64,000 nucleotides of DNA from Fidelibacterota bacterium (GTDB lineage: Bacteria; Fidelibacterota; UBA8477; JABMPR01): NCBI GenBank assembly GCA_021734255.1, contig JAIPJM010000005.1, positions 62,001 to 126,000 on the forward strand, written 5' to 3'. Each line of letters begins with the position of its first letter. Position 1 is the first letter of the stretch. Below are positions 17,256-26,642 of this stretch, piece by piece. The notes beneath the pieces were generated by a model that was not told the DNA's origin, did no database searches, and worked only from the letters and a program-made list of their open reading frames with translations. The position numbers and the translations under genes are program-made.

Positions 17256-18815
17256 TTACCAATTCAATTCAATACCGAGTTGAGCTTCTCCCGGTGACTG
17301 TAGGTTGGCATGGAGAATTATTACCCTTGAGATTGCATAACGAGCAGAGAATCGGTACCACTGGTTGCGCACAATGTCGCCAATGAGGAATGATTCATCT
17401 GTATCATCGAAATCCCGATAGGGACTGGAGCTGATTAATGGGTCTGAGCCAGGATCATTACCCGTCTGGGTGGACATGGCTATCATTTCAAGGAAGATTC
17501 TGGGCGATAATTGCCAGTTCGCGAGTAATGAGAGCCTGGATGAATTTGGACCTGCTGCCAAGCCCAGGATGCGTCCTCCGCTCGTATAACTATTGACAGG
17601 TGATTCGTGGGAATAAGTCCAGGGTCTGGCAGCTGTGTACTCAATAGTCAGAGAGGGAAGATTCGCACGGGGGTAGTAGCTGGTGCCCAGCTGAAAAACG
17701 AATTTGTTGCCCCACCAACCTGAAAAGAGTTTTGAGAAATCTAACTCATCGATAAACCAGGTACCGTAGGTGGCTAGTCCTGGAGTGACCCTCCATTTAA
17801 AATCAAGCGCCATCAATTTGTTGTCCAGGTCGCCCTGAGCCTGTTCTTCGGCAAACAGAAAATTGACCGGATTGAGATATCCCAGTTCAAAATCGCGGTG
17901 CGCATAGATCACCATCTCATTAAATGCAAATTCAAAATTAGGTGTGATGTCAAATTCTACCCGATGGGCGGACATATTCCGTCTGATGTTCGTTGTATCT
18001 TTCATGAGCGGATCATTCGGTGTCAGACGGGCGTGGATAAATTTAAATCGAAGATGTTTCATCTCCGTTGTCCAACTGACATGAGCCAGGGGACTGGTGT
18101 TATCTGAGAGGATCGGCGTGTTGGCAGCAGAATAGCCCCAATAAATGGGTTGCCGGTGTATACCAAGTGTAAAATAATCGTGGGTATAGACCAGCGATGA
18201 AGTGGGGTAGTCCCAATTGAGCCATCGATAATATTCTCTATCCAATAAATAGCCTTCTTTGTATGTATCGGGTAGTTTTTCAAAACGATCGTTCCGCGTT
18301 ACACGATGGAGCGTAAATTGAGTGGTAAATGCCAGGTCACCACGCTCCCCAAAGATCCCCAGAAAGTCAGTATTGTATCCGCGGGTACCGTCGCCATTAT
18401 TCTGGATTCGGAAGGTCTCCGACCAGTTTATCCAGCCGCTGGTCTCCTCCATTTTATAGCTCATAAAGAAGGGGCGGATCGCCTGCTCGTCCGGATGGCG
18501 TAAGCCTCTCAGTGTGGATCGATCCCAGGGAAACGTGATTCCCTCCTCAGTTATATTTCTATTGAATTCCTTTTGAAATCGATCGAGTGTTTGTCTCTCC
18601 GTGCCAGACAGTGAGCTGGATTGCTCCCGTACCTCATCCAGCATCTGGTTGATCTGGCTGTAGGTGAAGGGCCGGGTACTCCAATATTCTCCACTGATGC
18701 GACCCAGGCTCTCCTGCCTTTCCAGGAAATGATACACTGGATGATCCACAACGAATGGAACATTTTGAGCCAGGACTGCTTGAATCAAGACCAGGATAAG
18801 AATGACTCGCTTCAT
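17256..18815 (-). CDS. wzi: Capsule assembly Wzi-family outer membrane protein
   Basis: 519 residues on the minus strand. Signal peptide ILILVLIQAVLAQ ends near residue 16. The mature part starts with a short alpha-helical segment typical of Wzi relatives (VYHFLERQESLGRI, then RPFTYSQINQMLDEV) followed by alternating aromatic beta strands of an outer-membrane barrel, ending QLGIELNW with the hydrophobic last strand ending in an aromatic residue. E. coli Wzi binds K30 capsule and ties it to the cell surface; FCB bacteria use relatives in exopolysaccharide loci. It faces the other polysaccharide genes convergently and WcaJ divergently, so it has its own promoter within 18816-18952. Confidence 0.85.
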   Translation of the reverse strand: MKRVILILVLIQAVLAQNVPFVVDHPVYHFLERQESLGRISGEYWSTRPFTYSQINQMLDEVREQSSSLSGTERQTLDRFQKEFNRNITEEGITFPWDRSTLRGLRHPDEQAIRPFFMSYKMEETSGWINWSETFRIQNNGDGTRGYNTDFLGIFGERGDLAFTTQFTLHRVTRNDRFEKLPDTYKEGYLLDREYYRWLNWDYPTSSLVYTHDYFTLGIHRQPIYWGYSAANTPILSDNTSPLAHVSWTTEMKHLRFKFIHARLTPNDPLMKDTTNIRRNMSAHRVEFDITPNFEFAFNEMVIYAHRDFELGYLNPVNFLFAEEQAQGDLDNKLMALDFKWRVTPGLATYGTWFIDELDFSKLFSGWWGNKFVFQLGTSYYPRANLPSLTIEYTAARPWTYSHESPVNSYTSGGRILGLAAGPNSSRLSLLANWQLSPRIFLEMIAMSTQTGNDPGSDPLISSSPYRDFDDTDESFLIGDIVRNQWYRFSARYAISRVIILHANLQSPGEAQLGIELNW

Positions 18816-18839
18816 GCTTGAAAATAAGCACTATTAGGA

Positions 18840-18860
18840 AACTTGAAACTTGAAACTTGA
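18840..18860. repeat. Three-copy 7-bp tandem repeat (AACTTGA)
   Basis: AACTTGA occurs three times in direct succession in the 137-base divergent intergenic region between wzi and the sugar transferase gene. It is within promoter distance of both genes and 24 bases from the wzi start codon. It may be a simple-sequence slippage site or an operator array; nothing in sequence decides which. Confidence 0.6.
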
Positions 18861-18952
18861 TATTAAGACATTCGACCTTTGACCCATTTTAGCCTAGCTT
18901 ATATTCAACCCACTTGATATGATTGAAGCAATAAGATGTTAGGACCAATTAT

Positions 18953-20356
18953 TTGCCCCGCTGGTTAGAAAGACTCCTCCTCCTCGTATCTGATCTGATG
19001 GCGATCAATGTGAGCTTCATCCTTATCTTTATGTTGAGGTTCCAGTCAGGTATGTACGATAATACTATTCATCTGGTATGGTCGGACATGAAGTTCCCAT
19101 CACTGATCCTGTCCAGTTTCTGGTTGCTGCTGTTTGCGTTTAATCGCATGTATCGCGTACAACGTACCATCTCTAGATCAGATGAGCTTATCAACATCGT
19201 AAAATACGTCAGCATGGGAATATTTCTTATCTACCTGCTCACCGTGGATCTGGATAATCCCATAACATTTGGCAAAAGCATTCTGGTCTTTTACGCCCTT
19301 GCCCTGATCATCGGTATGAGCATTGGCCGGATGATCATTCGCTCTTTCCATGTCAACCTTCTAGAGCGGGGAATGGGCCTGGCTCCGACGATCATCATCG
19401 GCATGAACCGAAGAGGGCTGGTCGTACAAGACTCATTTTTCGGAAAACCAAGATCAGGCTACAACCTGCTGGGCTTCGTTCAATTGGAGGGTGAGTCGGA
19501 TCTGGACCCAAACCTATTAAAGGTCCCCATACTCGGTTCTCTGGATGAGCTCTCATCTCTCATCGCAACGATGCAGGTCGAGGAGGTCATTGTTGCTCTT
19601 GATAAGGATCATCATGACCACACCATGGAGATCATTCGATTGCTTCAAGGTCATAATGTGGGGATCAAGATCAATCCGGACATGTACGATGCGATATCGG
19701 GACTGGCCAGAACCCAGCAATTACACGGTATACCCCTCATCGATATCATGCCGGAATACATGCCTTACTGGGAACAGATAGCAAAAAGGCTGTTTGACCT
19801 CTTTGCAGCTATGCTCGTGCTGACCATAGGTGCACCCTTCTGGTTGATCATTGCCATTGCTATCAAGTTGGACAGCAAAGGCCCCGTCCTGTTTGTGCAG
19901 GAACGGGTAGGGCGTCACGGCAAGCCGATCAATGTGATCAAGTTTCGAACCATGATCCAGGATGCTGAAGCAAGTACGGGACCGGTGTGGGCTGTGGCGG
20001 ACGACCCCCGTATTACCCGGGTTGGAAAAGTCCTGCGACACCTGCGCCTGGATGAGATACCTCAGGCACTGAATATTCTTAAGAATGAGATGAGTCTTGT
20101 GGGACCACGTCCAGAACGCCAGTATTTTGTGGATCAGATCACAGAGTTGTATCCCCTTTACCCCAGACGTCACCAGGTGAAACCGGGCATTACAGGATGG
20201 GCTCAGATCAAACAGGGGTACGATACGACCCTGGAGGCATCTAGATTAAAGCTAAAATATGACCTGTTTTATATTGAGAACCTTTCCTTGAGGCTTGATT
20301 TCAAGATAATTATGTATACCATCTATGTCATGTTCACAGGTTCTGGACATAGGTAG
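18953..20356 (+). CDS. Undecaprenyl-phosphate sugar phosphotransferase (WcaJ/WbaP-like)
   Basis: 467 residues. Polyisoprenyl-phosphate hexose-1-phosphate transferase that starts repeat-unit synthesis by moving a sugar phosphate to undecaprenyl phosphate. Several N-terminal membrane helices precede a Rossmann-like cytoplasmic domain (TIIIGMNRRGLVVQD), a further helix, and the catalytic C-terminal domain (KRLFDLFAAMLVLTIGAPFW, then VIKFRTM, DEIPQALNILKNEMSLVGPRP, KPGITGWAQI). The start is TTG 18953; TTAGGACC about 7 bases upstream acts as RBS and no in-frame ATG fits. The sugar is unknown. It closes the polysaccharide locus; the next gene, serS, is unrelated. Confidence 0.92.
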   Translation: MPRWLERLLLLVSDLMAINVSFILIFMLRFQSGMYDNTIHLVWSDMKFPSLILSSFWLLLFAFNRMYRVQRTISRSDELINIVKYVSMGIFLIYLLTVDLDNPITFGKSILVFYALALIIGMSIGRMIIRSFHVNLLERGMGLAPTIIIGMNRRGLVVQDSFFGKPRSGYNLLGFVQLEGESDLDPNLLKVPILGSLDELSSLIATMQVEEVIVALDKDHHDHTMEIIRLLQGHNVGIKINPDMYDAISGLARTQQLHGIPLIDIMPEYMPYWEQIAKRLFDLFAAMLVLTIGAPFWLIIAIAIKLDSKGPVLFVQERVGRHGKPINVIKFRTMIQDAEASTGPVWAVADDPRITRVGKVLRHLRLDEIPQALNILKNEMSLVGPRPERQYFVDQITELYPLYPRRHQVKPGITGWAQIKQGYDTTLEASRLKLKYDLFYIENLSLRLDFKIIMYTIYVMFTGSGHR

Positions 20357-20388
20357 GGGTTAACCGGAAATAAAATTCAGGTAGATAA

Positions 20389-21666
20389 ATGCTAGATATA
20401 CAGAGGATCAGACAAGATACCGACCAGGTGCAGCAGGGCATCAAGAATAAGAATGTGACCCTTGATCTGGATCCGGTTCTGGAAGCGGACAAGCAGAGAC
20501 GAGAGATCATCGCCGAAGTTGAATCGCTGAAACATGAACGCAATCAGGTCTCACAGTCCGTGGCTGAAAAAAAACGAAACGGTGAAGACGCCTCTGAGCT
20601 GATCGAGCGCACCCGAACGATAGGAGGGACGATCAAGGAGCTGGATGAGAAGCTCCGGGGAGTAGATGAAGAACTCCGCACCCTCATGCTGCAGATTCCC
20701 AACATACCGCATGCATCTGTCCCCGTCGGTACTGACCCTTCTGAAAATCCAGTGGTTAAAACCTGGGGCCAGCGGGTTGAACCAGATTTTCAATTGATGA
20801 CCCACCTGGAGTTGGGTGAAGCACTTGGGCTCTTTGATTTTGCCAAGGGTACGAAAATAGCAGGTCCAGGATTCCCGCTTTACACCGATCGGGGCGCTAA
20901 GCTGGAGCGGGCGCTTATTAATTTCATGCTGGACTTTCATACAGAGAAGCATGGGTACACGGAGGTACTCCCTCCAGTACTAGCCAACACTCGATCCATG
21001 ACCACGACTGGACAATTACCAAAATTTGAAGATGATATGTACAAGATCCCACAGGATGATGTCTATCTCATTCCAACGGCAGAGGTCCCTGTAACCAATA
21101 TTCATCAGGAGGAGATTTTATCTGCTGAAGACCTACCGATCCAGTACTGTGCCTACTCTTCCTGTTTCCGCCGCGAGGCAGGTTCCTATGGAAAGGATAC
21201 GCGGGGTTTTCTCCGCTTACACCAGTTCAATAAGGTGGAATTGGTTAAATTCACCCATCCTGATGACTCATACAGCGCTCTGGAAGCATTGCGACAGGAT
21301 GCCGAGGATATTTTACAGGCATTGGGTCTTGAATATCGGGTCATCGAGCTGGTGACTGGGGACCTATCCTTTGCAGCTGCCAAATGCTATGACCTGGAAC
21401 TTTGGGCGCCAGGTGAAGCCCGCTGGCTGGAAGTGTCGAGCTGTTCCAATTTCGAGGATTTTCAAGCCAGGCGGGGAGCCATTCGATTTAAATCAAAAGA
21501 TGGAGGGAAAGCACAGCTGGTCCATACTCTCAATGGGTCGGGTGTGGCGACACCGCGACTTTTAGTGGCCCTTCTTGAAAGCTATCAGCAGGCAGATGGG
21601 AGCATCCTCCTGCCAGATGTACTGGCACCCTATATGGGCGCTACAGGAATTCATCTAGCACCTTAA
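20389..21666 (+). CDS. serS: Seryl-tRNA synthetase
   Basis: 425 residues, normal size. Charges tRNA-Ser and tRNA-Sec with serine. The N-terminal two-helix coiled-coil arm (MLDIQRIRQDTDQVQQGIKN, through about residue 100) binds the tRNA long variable arm. The class II catalytic core has motif 2 near residue 260 (FRREAGSYGKDTRGFLRLHQF) and motif 3 (NGSGVATPRLLVALLE) near the C-terminus. CAGGTAGATAA precedes the ATG. It is followed after one base by the acyltransferase gene. Confidence 0.97.
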   Translation: MLDIQRIRQDTDQVQQGIKNKNVTLDLDPVLEADKQRREIIAEVESLKHERNQVSQSVAEKKRNGEDASELIERTRTIGGTIKELDEKLRGVDEELRTLMLQIPNIPHASVPVGTDPSENPVVKTWGQRVEPDFQLMTHLELGEALGLFDFAKGTKIAGPGFPLYTDRGAKLERALINFMLDFHTEKHGYTEVLPPVLANTRSMTTTGQLPKFEDDMYKIPQDDVYLIPTAEVPVTNIHQEEILSAEDLPIQYCAYSSCFRREAGSYGKDTRGFLRLHQFNKVELVKFTHPDDSYSALEALRQDAEDILQALGLEYRVIELVTGDLSFAAAKCYDLELWAPGEARWLEVSSCSNFEDFQARRGAIRFKSKDGGKAQLVHTLNGSGVATPRLLVALLESYQQADGSILLPDVLAPYMGATGIHLAP

Positions 21667-21667
21667 T

Positions 21668-22378
21668 ATGATCCATTATTTCTTCGTAATATTATTTCTA
21701 CTCCCGTGGACCCTGCTGGGTATCACGCTTGTGATCCTGGGGAAGCTGATTAATCCTGGCGGCAAAATCTCCCATCAGCTGGGACGCGTGTGGGCCTTGG
21801 GTATTCTAAAGACCTCCCGCATGAAACTGTCTGTGAATGGAATGGAGAAGATCGATCCAAAACAGCAATATATATTCGTTGCGAACCACACCTCAGCATT
21901 TGATATCCCTGCTGTCTACTGGGGAGTAAAGAATAAACAGGGCATGCTGGCCAAGAAACAGTTGCTCTATGTTCCATTCTTTGGATGGGCTATGTGGGCA
22001 GCCGGTCACTTCTTCGTGGACCGGAAAGATCACAAGCGAGCCATGGCGGTGATGGATCAGGTGGCAGCGTTAATGTCCAGAGACCGGACACATTCTCTGG
22101 TCATTTTCCCTGAGGGTACCAGAAGCCTGGATGGTCAGGTCAAGGCGTTCAAAAAGGGCGCCTTTATCCTTTCGTTAAACACAGGTATACCCATCGTTCC
22201 CATTGTCATTAAAGGTGCATTTGAAGCAAAACAGAAAAATGCAAACCGGATTCAGGCAACCACCATTCAGCTGGATATTCATGATCCTGTTGATCCAGGG
22301 CAATATTCCCATGATACACGGCGGCAGTTCGTAGAAGATGTCCATATTCTTTTTGAGCAAGACCTCAACCAGAAGTAA
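21668..22378 (+). CDS. plsC: 1-acyl-sn-glycerol-3-phosphate acyltransferase
   Basis: 236 residues. Transfers an acyl chain to lysophosphatidate to give phosphatidate, at the inner membrane. The catalytic NHTSAFD (His74, Asp79; HX4D motif) and glycerol-phosphate-binding FPEGTRS (residues 147-153) are intact, and PIVPIVIKG matches the fourth family block. A hydrophobic N-terminal helix (residues 1-25) anchors the enzyme. Start ATG is one base after the serS stop, implying co-transcription. Confidence 0.93.
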   Translation: MIHYFFVILFLLPWTLLGITLVILGKLINPGGKISHQLGRVWALGILKTSRMKLSVNGMEKIDPKQQYIFVANHTSAFDIPAVYWGVKNKQGMLAKKQLLYVPFFGWAMWAAGHFFVDRKDHKRAMAVMDQVAALMSRDRTHSLVIFPEGTRSLDGQVKAFKKGAFILSLNTGIPIVPIVIKGAFEAKQKNANRIQATTIQLDIHDPVDPGQYSHDTRRQFVEDVHILFEQDLNQK

Positions 22379-22466
22379 GTTTCTGTTCCACAAACCCGAT
22401 GAGAAAAAATCCTTCAATCCACGGTTGGGGATGACTATCTTCGCTCACTAACCCGAGGACAGTTGG

Positions 22467-23513
22467 ATGTACGGAGAAATGACTAGAAACCAGCCCTATG
22501 CTGTGCGTGAAGCGCTGGGCTGGGGTAAAAACAGAACGGAAGCGGATCTGATACAGTGGTGGTTCCACCAGGTGGAGTTCGTGAGTGAACTGTATTGTGT
22601 CTCCGGCGAACGCCTACTGGTTCTATCGGCAGGGGAGCGAAACGATGGACCGGGTCCAGATATCTTGAATTGCCATATTATGCTCGACGATGTTGAGCTC
22701 TCTGGTGCTGTGGAGATGCATCTGGCAGCAGGGGACTGGTACAGGCATGGTCATCATGAGGACCATGCCTATGATACTGTGATTCTCCATGTTGTATTTG
22801 AAAGGACAGGTGGGCCAGACCTACCCACCTTCTTGGCTCCTGATGTTCCGCGCGGAATACCCAATTGTCTGGCGCAGCGCCCAGTCACTCGACCAGAATT
22901 AACCGATCTGGCAATTCAACGCTTCAACGCTAAAACTGCGCACATGGATGAATTGAAGTTAAAGGGCGAGGGTTATCACGCCTATCTGCTCGGATTAATA
23001 GAAGTTGTGCTGGCCGGCCCCCAGCGAGACGTATTACTCCATGAAGTCGCCCACTTTCTTGATTTGCCTACCTGGCCAGACCTGAGAAAATGGGCGGGAA
23101 GCAAACAGAGCTATCAGGCACCAGGGTCTCAACCACAGCGTCTTATCCGAGAGATATTGAAGCATCAAAGTCTTTTTACCTTGTCACAGGAAAAGATCCA
23201 AACAATCAAAGACTGGAGAGATTGGGAGATCATTGCCAAGCCCTTTATCGATATGGGTATCCGACGGAACCAGAGTCGCGAGTGGCTGGTCAATGTGGTA
23301 CTGCCCGCTCGAGAGAGTGGGCAGGGACTGGAGGGTTGGCAAACCCTTAAGCCATTCAGAAATTATGGGCATGAGAAACGTTGTCTACACCGCCTCGGTA
23401 TAAGCCGGATCGATTCTATTCTCTTGCAGCAAGGTATTCTGGAGTGGTGGGTTCGCTACTGTAAACACCTACGCTGCACCGCCTGCCCATTAATACAGCC
23501 CTGCAAACATTAA
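22467..23513 (+). CDS. DUF2851 family protein
   Basis: 348 residues. The N-terminal block has the family-typical EADLIQWWFHQVEF, LSAGERNDGPGPDILNCHI and GAVEMHLAAGDWYRHGHHEDHAYDTVILHVVF, which looks like a nuclease-like or sensor fold with conserved His/Asp residues. The C-terminus carries a short Cys cluster (CKHLRCTACPLIQPCKH), possibly a metal site. DUF2851 is widespread in FCB bacteria and has no known function. The ATG follows GAGGAC with suitable spacing; an 88-base gap separates it from plsC, with no obvious structure. Confidence 0.85.
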   Translation: MYGEMTRNQPYAVREALGWGKNRTEADLIQWWFHQVEFVSELYCVSGERLLVLSAGERNDGPGPDILNCHIMLDDVELSGAVEMHLAAGDWYRHGHHEDHAYDTVILHVVFERTGGPDLPTFLAPDVPRGIPNCLAQRPVTRPELTDLAIQRFNAKTAHMDELKLKGEGYHAYLLGLIEVVLAGPQRDVLLHEVAHFLDLPTWPDLRKWAGSKQSYQAPGSQPQRLIREILKHQSLFTLSQEKIQTIKDWRDWEIIAKPFIDMGIRRNQSREWLVNVVLPARESGQGLEGWQTLKPFRNYGHEKRCLHRLGISRIDSILLQQGILEWWVRYCKHLRCTACPLIQPCKH

Positions 23514-23608
23514 CGGGGATTAATTAAATCACAGGATGATATAAAAGTTATAAGGGCTTGAATCTGAGCTTGTTATCAGAGAAGCTTATTTCTATCTTCT
23601 CTCCCGTT

Positions 23609-25252
23609 ATGCGTAATTTCAAGAATTTAATTCCACTGGGAATATGGGTGCTCCTTAGCTTCTTTCCGAAGGCTTCCGAAGCCGTTGAACCAGTTTTTCC
23701 TGCCTTTTTGAATATGGGTCAGATGATCCAGCCGGTAACAGACCTGCAGGACGATGACTTTTTGCTGGAATATTTTCTCCAGGAATCAAAACGCTACTAC
23801 GCTGATGCCCGCTTGATGATCGTGGCAAACGATACACTGGGTGTGCAGTTTGAAGTGGAGCGTATGGTTGCCACACTGGCTGCTATTGAGGAACTTGATG
23901 ACCCAGTGCCGGAAGAGATCAGGGAAACTATTGCTGGGCTTAACAAACTCGCCTCTACGGATTTTAAAGGATACATCACCAAAGATCTTCAGGATCTGCT
24001 GGGTCAGCCCTCACTGAAGGACCAATTATCAAGCATGAGTGACCTGCTGGATTCACTGGATACAGACCTGGACTTCGTTGTGGTTGATGATCGGGACGGC
24101 CATTTGCCACTGATACTCAACAAACGTGTAGAGCGTATGATCTCGCTCCTCAGTGAGAGAAAGCATAAGGAATTTCAACTCTGGCTGGATCGTTATGCGC
24201 AATATGCCTCCACAATCCGGCCTATCCTGGCATCCTATGGGCTTCCAGAAGAACTGATCTTCCTTGCCATGATCGAATCCGGATTGAATCCTAAAGCCTA
24301 CTCCTATGCGCATGCGGTTGGACCCTGGCAGTTTATCTACTCTACAGGCAAACGGTATGACTTAAAAAGAGATTGGTGGGTGGATGAACGTCGGGATATG
24401 ATCAAGTCAACCCACGCTGGTGCCCAATATCTCAAGGATCTCCACGACGAATTCGACAACTGGTATCTGGCGATGGCCGCATATAACACCGGTGAGGCCA
24501 GGATCAGAAGAACCATCAGACGCGAGGGGCACCGTGACTACTGGCGTATGATCACCCTACCCAGGCAGACTCGAAATTATGTCGCTACAGTGATTGCTGC
24601 GGCGATCATTGGTCAAGATCCTGAGCGATACGGATTTACTATTAAGGAACTCGAACAATGGGAGTTTGAGACCATCAATGTTCCCCGAAGTCTGGACCTG
24701 GACAAGATTGCCCGCAACTTGAATGTGAATTACGCTGAACTCAAAGCAATCAATCCAGAGCTGCGCCAGGGTGTAACGCCTCCACGTAAAGCCCCTTATC
24801 CATTACGAGTTCCCGTGGGTAAAGGAGATATTGACCCGAAAAAATTGGCATCTATACCAACCTCGGACAAGATCGATTACCAGGTTCATTATGTGCGCAG
24901 GGGAGAGACGCTGTCCACTATTGCCAGACGCTATGGTGTCTCTATGACAAAACTGCAGCAGGCGAATAAGATCAGGAACCGGAATCGACTGTCTGTGGGG
25001 CAAAAGTTGATCATTCCCGCTCCCAAGCGATATACAGCAAGCTCAACCAGCAGCAAGACATCAACGGCCCCCTCGTCCTCAAAATACGACAAGCAGGTCT
25101 ACACAGTTAAGAAGGGTGATACGCTGGGCCACATTGCTGAAAACTACCGTACCAGTGCCAAAATGATCCGGTACTGGAATGGACTCAGATATGGTCAGCA
25201 TATATATCCCGGACAAAAATTGAAGATCTATACGAAGAAGAAAAGTGGATAA
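23609..25252 (+). CDS. Membrane-associated lytic transglycosylase with LysM domains (MltD-like)
   Basis: Lytic transglycosylase that cleaves peptidoglycan between MurNAc and GlcNAc. The SLT domain has the catalytic Glu in FLAMIESGLNPKAYS, followed by AVGPWQFIYSTGKRY and AAYNTGEARIRR; two C-terminal LysM repeats (HYVRRGETLSTIARRYGVS and YTVKKGDTLGHIAENYRTS) bind glycan. An N-terminal helical region precedes the SLT domain. ATG 23609 gives a normal signal peptide (LIPLGIWVLLSFFPKASEA) but has no clear RBS; the upstream in-frame TTG at 23558 has TAAGG nearby and would add 17 residues. The 3' end overlaps the sppA start by 8 bases. Confidence 0.9.
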   Translation: MRNFKNLIPLGIWVLLSFFPKASEAVEPVFPAFLNMGQMIQPVTDLQDDDFLLEYFLQESKRYYADARLMIVANDTLGVQFEVERMVATLAAIEELDDPVPEEIRETIAGLNKLASTDFKGYITKDLQDLLGQPSLKDQLSSMSDLLDSLDTDLDFVVVDDRDGHLPLILNKRVERMISLLSERKHKEFQLWLDRYAQYASTIRPILASYGLPEELIFLAMIESGLNPKAYSYAHAVGPWQFIYSTGKRYDLKRDWWVDERRDMIKSTHAGAQYLKDLHDEFDNWYLAMAAYNTGEARIRRTIRREGHRDYWRMITLPRQTRNYVATVIAAAIIGQDPERYGFTIKELEQWEFETINVPRSLDLDKIARNLNVNYAELKAINPELRQGVTPPRKAPYPLRVPVGKGDIDPKKLASIPTSDKIDYQVHYVRRGETLSTIARRYGVSMTKLQQANKIRNRNRLSVGQKLIIPAPKRYTASSTSSKTSTAPSSSKYDKQVYTVKKGDTLGHIAENYRTSAKMIRYWNGLRYGQHIYPGQKLKIYTKKKSG

Positions 25253-26132
25253 CAAATACAAACGAAAGAACCGCATCTATGGTGTGGTCTTTATCGCTGT
25301 TCTGGTCCTGCTTCTCGTCATAGTATCCCGAAGCGACACCGATGAAAAGTGGTTCGATTATCAGAAACGGATAGCTGTGCTCCCTCTGGAAGGGGAGATC
25401 ATGAGCTCCAGAGGCTGGATCGAGCAACTAGGAAAATTTGCAGATAATAAACGCATCGCTGGAATTCTTATCCCCATAAACTCCCCTGGTGGCTTGGTCG
25501 CACCTTCGCAGGAGATATACGAAGCAATCCGCTTGGTGAGAGATGAAACGACCAAGCCGATCTTCGTGAGTATGGGTTCAGTAGCAGCCTCAGGTGGCTA
25601 CTATGCTGCCGTCGGGGCGGATAGCATTTTCGCCAATGCTGGGTCCTTGACGGGGAGTATTGGGGTCGTCATGCAGTTCCCCATATATTCGGACCTGATG
25701 GAAAAGGTAGGGATCGGTATGCGCGTGGTGAAGTCACAGGAGTTTAAAGATGCTGGTTCTCCTTATCGGGAGATGACCGAGGATGAACGCAGCTATTTTA
25801 AAGATATCATCGATGATGTCTACACTCAGTTTGTTGGCGTGGTTTCCCATGAACGAGGGATCGATGAGATCAATATGAGATCCCTGGGGAATGGTAGAGT
25901 ATTTACAGGGAGACAGGCCGAAGAATATGGGCTTGTTGATGCTGTGGGCACCTTTGAAGAGGCTCGAAAAGCCCTTTGTCAGGTTGCGGGAATATCGATA
26001 AATAGCACTTTGCAGTACCCACCCGAGCCCAGGCGCTCATGGTGGACCCGGTTTGCCGAAGATGTTGGTGCAGCCATACCAGACTGGGAAGCCAGACAAA
26101 GTATTAAATTGCAATATAGAATCCCCTACTAG
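25245..26132 (+). CDS. sppA: Signal peptide peptidase SppA
   Basis: 295 residues, the short (single-domain) form. Degrades leftover signal peptides in the membrane. One N-terminal helix (GVVFIAVLVLLLVIVS) is followed by the Ser/Lys-dyad domain: Ser116 in AASGGYYAAVGAD and Lys168 in FKDAGSPYREM, with GSLTGSIGV between them. The start is GTG 25245 overlapping the transglycosylase stop, with AAGAAGAAAAGTG upstream; no in-frame ATG precedes the helix. Together with the transglycosylase and HU gene it forms one transcription unit. Confidence 0.93.
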   Translation: MDNKYKRKNRIYGVVFIAVLVLLLVIVSRSDTDEKWFDYQKRIAVLPLEGEIMSSRGWIEQLGKFADNKRIAGILIPINSPGGLVAPSQEIYEAIRLVRDETTKPIFVSMGSVAASGGYYAAVGADSIFANAGSLTGSIGVVMQFPIYSDLMEKVGIGMRVVKSQEFKDAGSPYREMTEDERSYFKDIIDDVYTQFVGVVSHERGIDEINMRSLGNGRVFTGRQAEEYGLVDAVGTFEEARKALCQVAGISINSTLQYPPEPRRSWWTRFAEDVGAAIPDWEARQSIKLQYRIPY

Positions 26133-26146
26133 TTAAGGAGGACAGT

Positions 26147-26440
26147 ATGACCAAAGCAGATATGGTCGATATTATCTCAAGCGGAACGGGCCTGACAAAG
26201 GTTGAAACTGAGGCGGTCATCGACGCGTTTCTCACCACGCTTGCAGAATCCATGGTTGATGGACGTCGGGTCGAATTCAGGAAGTTCGGTAGTTTTGGTG
26301 TGAAAAAACGTGCACCTAAGCAGGCCAGAAATCCTGGAACGGGCGAAGCTGTGAACCTACCTGCTCGTTACGTCCCGGTCTTTAAACCGTCACGGCTACT
26401 TAGGGATAGAGTCAACGAATCCCTCATGGCGAGGGAATAA
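26147..26440 (+). CDS. HU/IHF-family DNA-binding protein
   Basis: 97 residues. Histone-like dimeric DNA-bending protein. The family signature is clear: MTKADMVDIISSGTGL, DAFLTTLAESMVDGRRVEFR, FGSFGVKKR, ARNPGTGEAV then FKPSRLLRDRVN. The arm sequence is closer to IHF-like subunits (VEFRKFGSF) but a single gene cannot decide HU versus IHF. A strong GGAGG lies 6 bases before the ATG. It is followed by an 84-base gap holding a possible promoter for the next small gene. Confidence 0.95.
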   Translation: MTKADMVDIISSGTGLTKVETEAVIDAFLTTLAESMVDGRRVEFRKFGSFGVKKRAPKQARNPGTGEAVNLPARYVPVFKPSRLLRDRVNESLMARE

Positions 26441-26468
26441 AGCGAATTTCGGGCAAAATAAAATTTCT

Positions 26469-26496
26469 TTGCGAACGCTAGTTGGGCGCTTACATT
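26469..26496 (+). promoter_or_regulatory. Candidate sigma-70-type promoter for the 31-residue ribosomal protein
   Basis: TTGCGA (26469-26474), 16-base spacer, TACATT (26491-26496). Both hexamers are imperfect. It lies 28 bases before the small gene's ATG. Confidence 0.35.
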
Positions 26497-26524
26497 CGCC
26501 GCGCATTGAAATAGGAGAGACTAC

Positions 26525-26620
26525 ATGCCTTGTGGGAAAAAACGGAAGAGACGTAAGATCGCGACGCATAAGCGTAAAAAGCGTTTACGTTCCAACCGTC
26601 AGAAGAAAAAAATCCGGTAA
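26525..26620 (+). CDS. AURKAIP1/COX24-domain small ribosomal protein (bS22/mS38-like), 31 residues
   Basis: A 31-residue, extremely basic protein beginning MPCGKKRKRRKIATHKRKKR, then LRSNRQKKKIR; 17 of its residues are Lys or Arg. This is the hallmark of the AURKAIP1/COX24 domain found in mitochondrial mS38, in mycobacterial bS22 and in short Bacteroidota ORFs, where it sits on the small ribosomal subunit. AGGAGA is 6 bases before the ATG. A terminator at 26643-26677 ends the transcript, so it is a short single-gene unit between HU and xseA. The gene is below usual length cut-offs and is easily missed. Confidence 0.88.
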   Translation: MPCGKKRKRRKIATHKRKKRLRSNRQKKKIR

Positions 26621-26642
26621 ATATTTCTTAATAAATATACTT

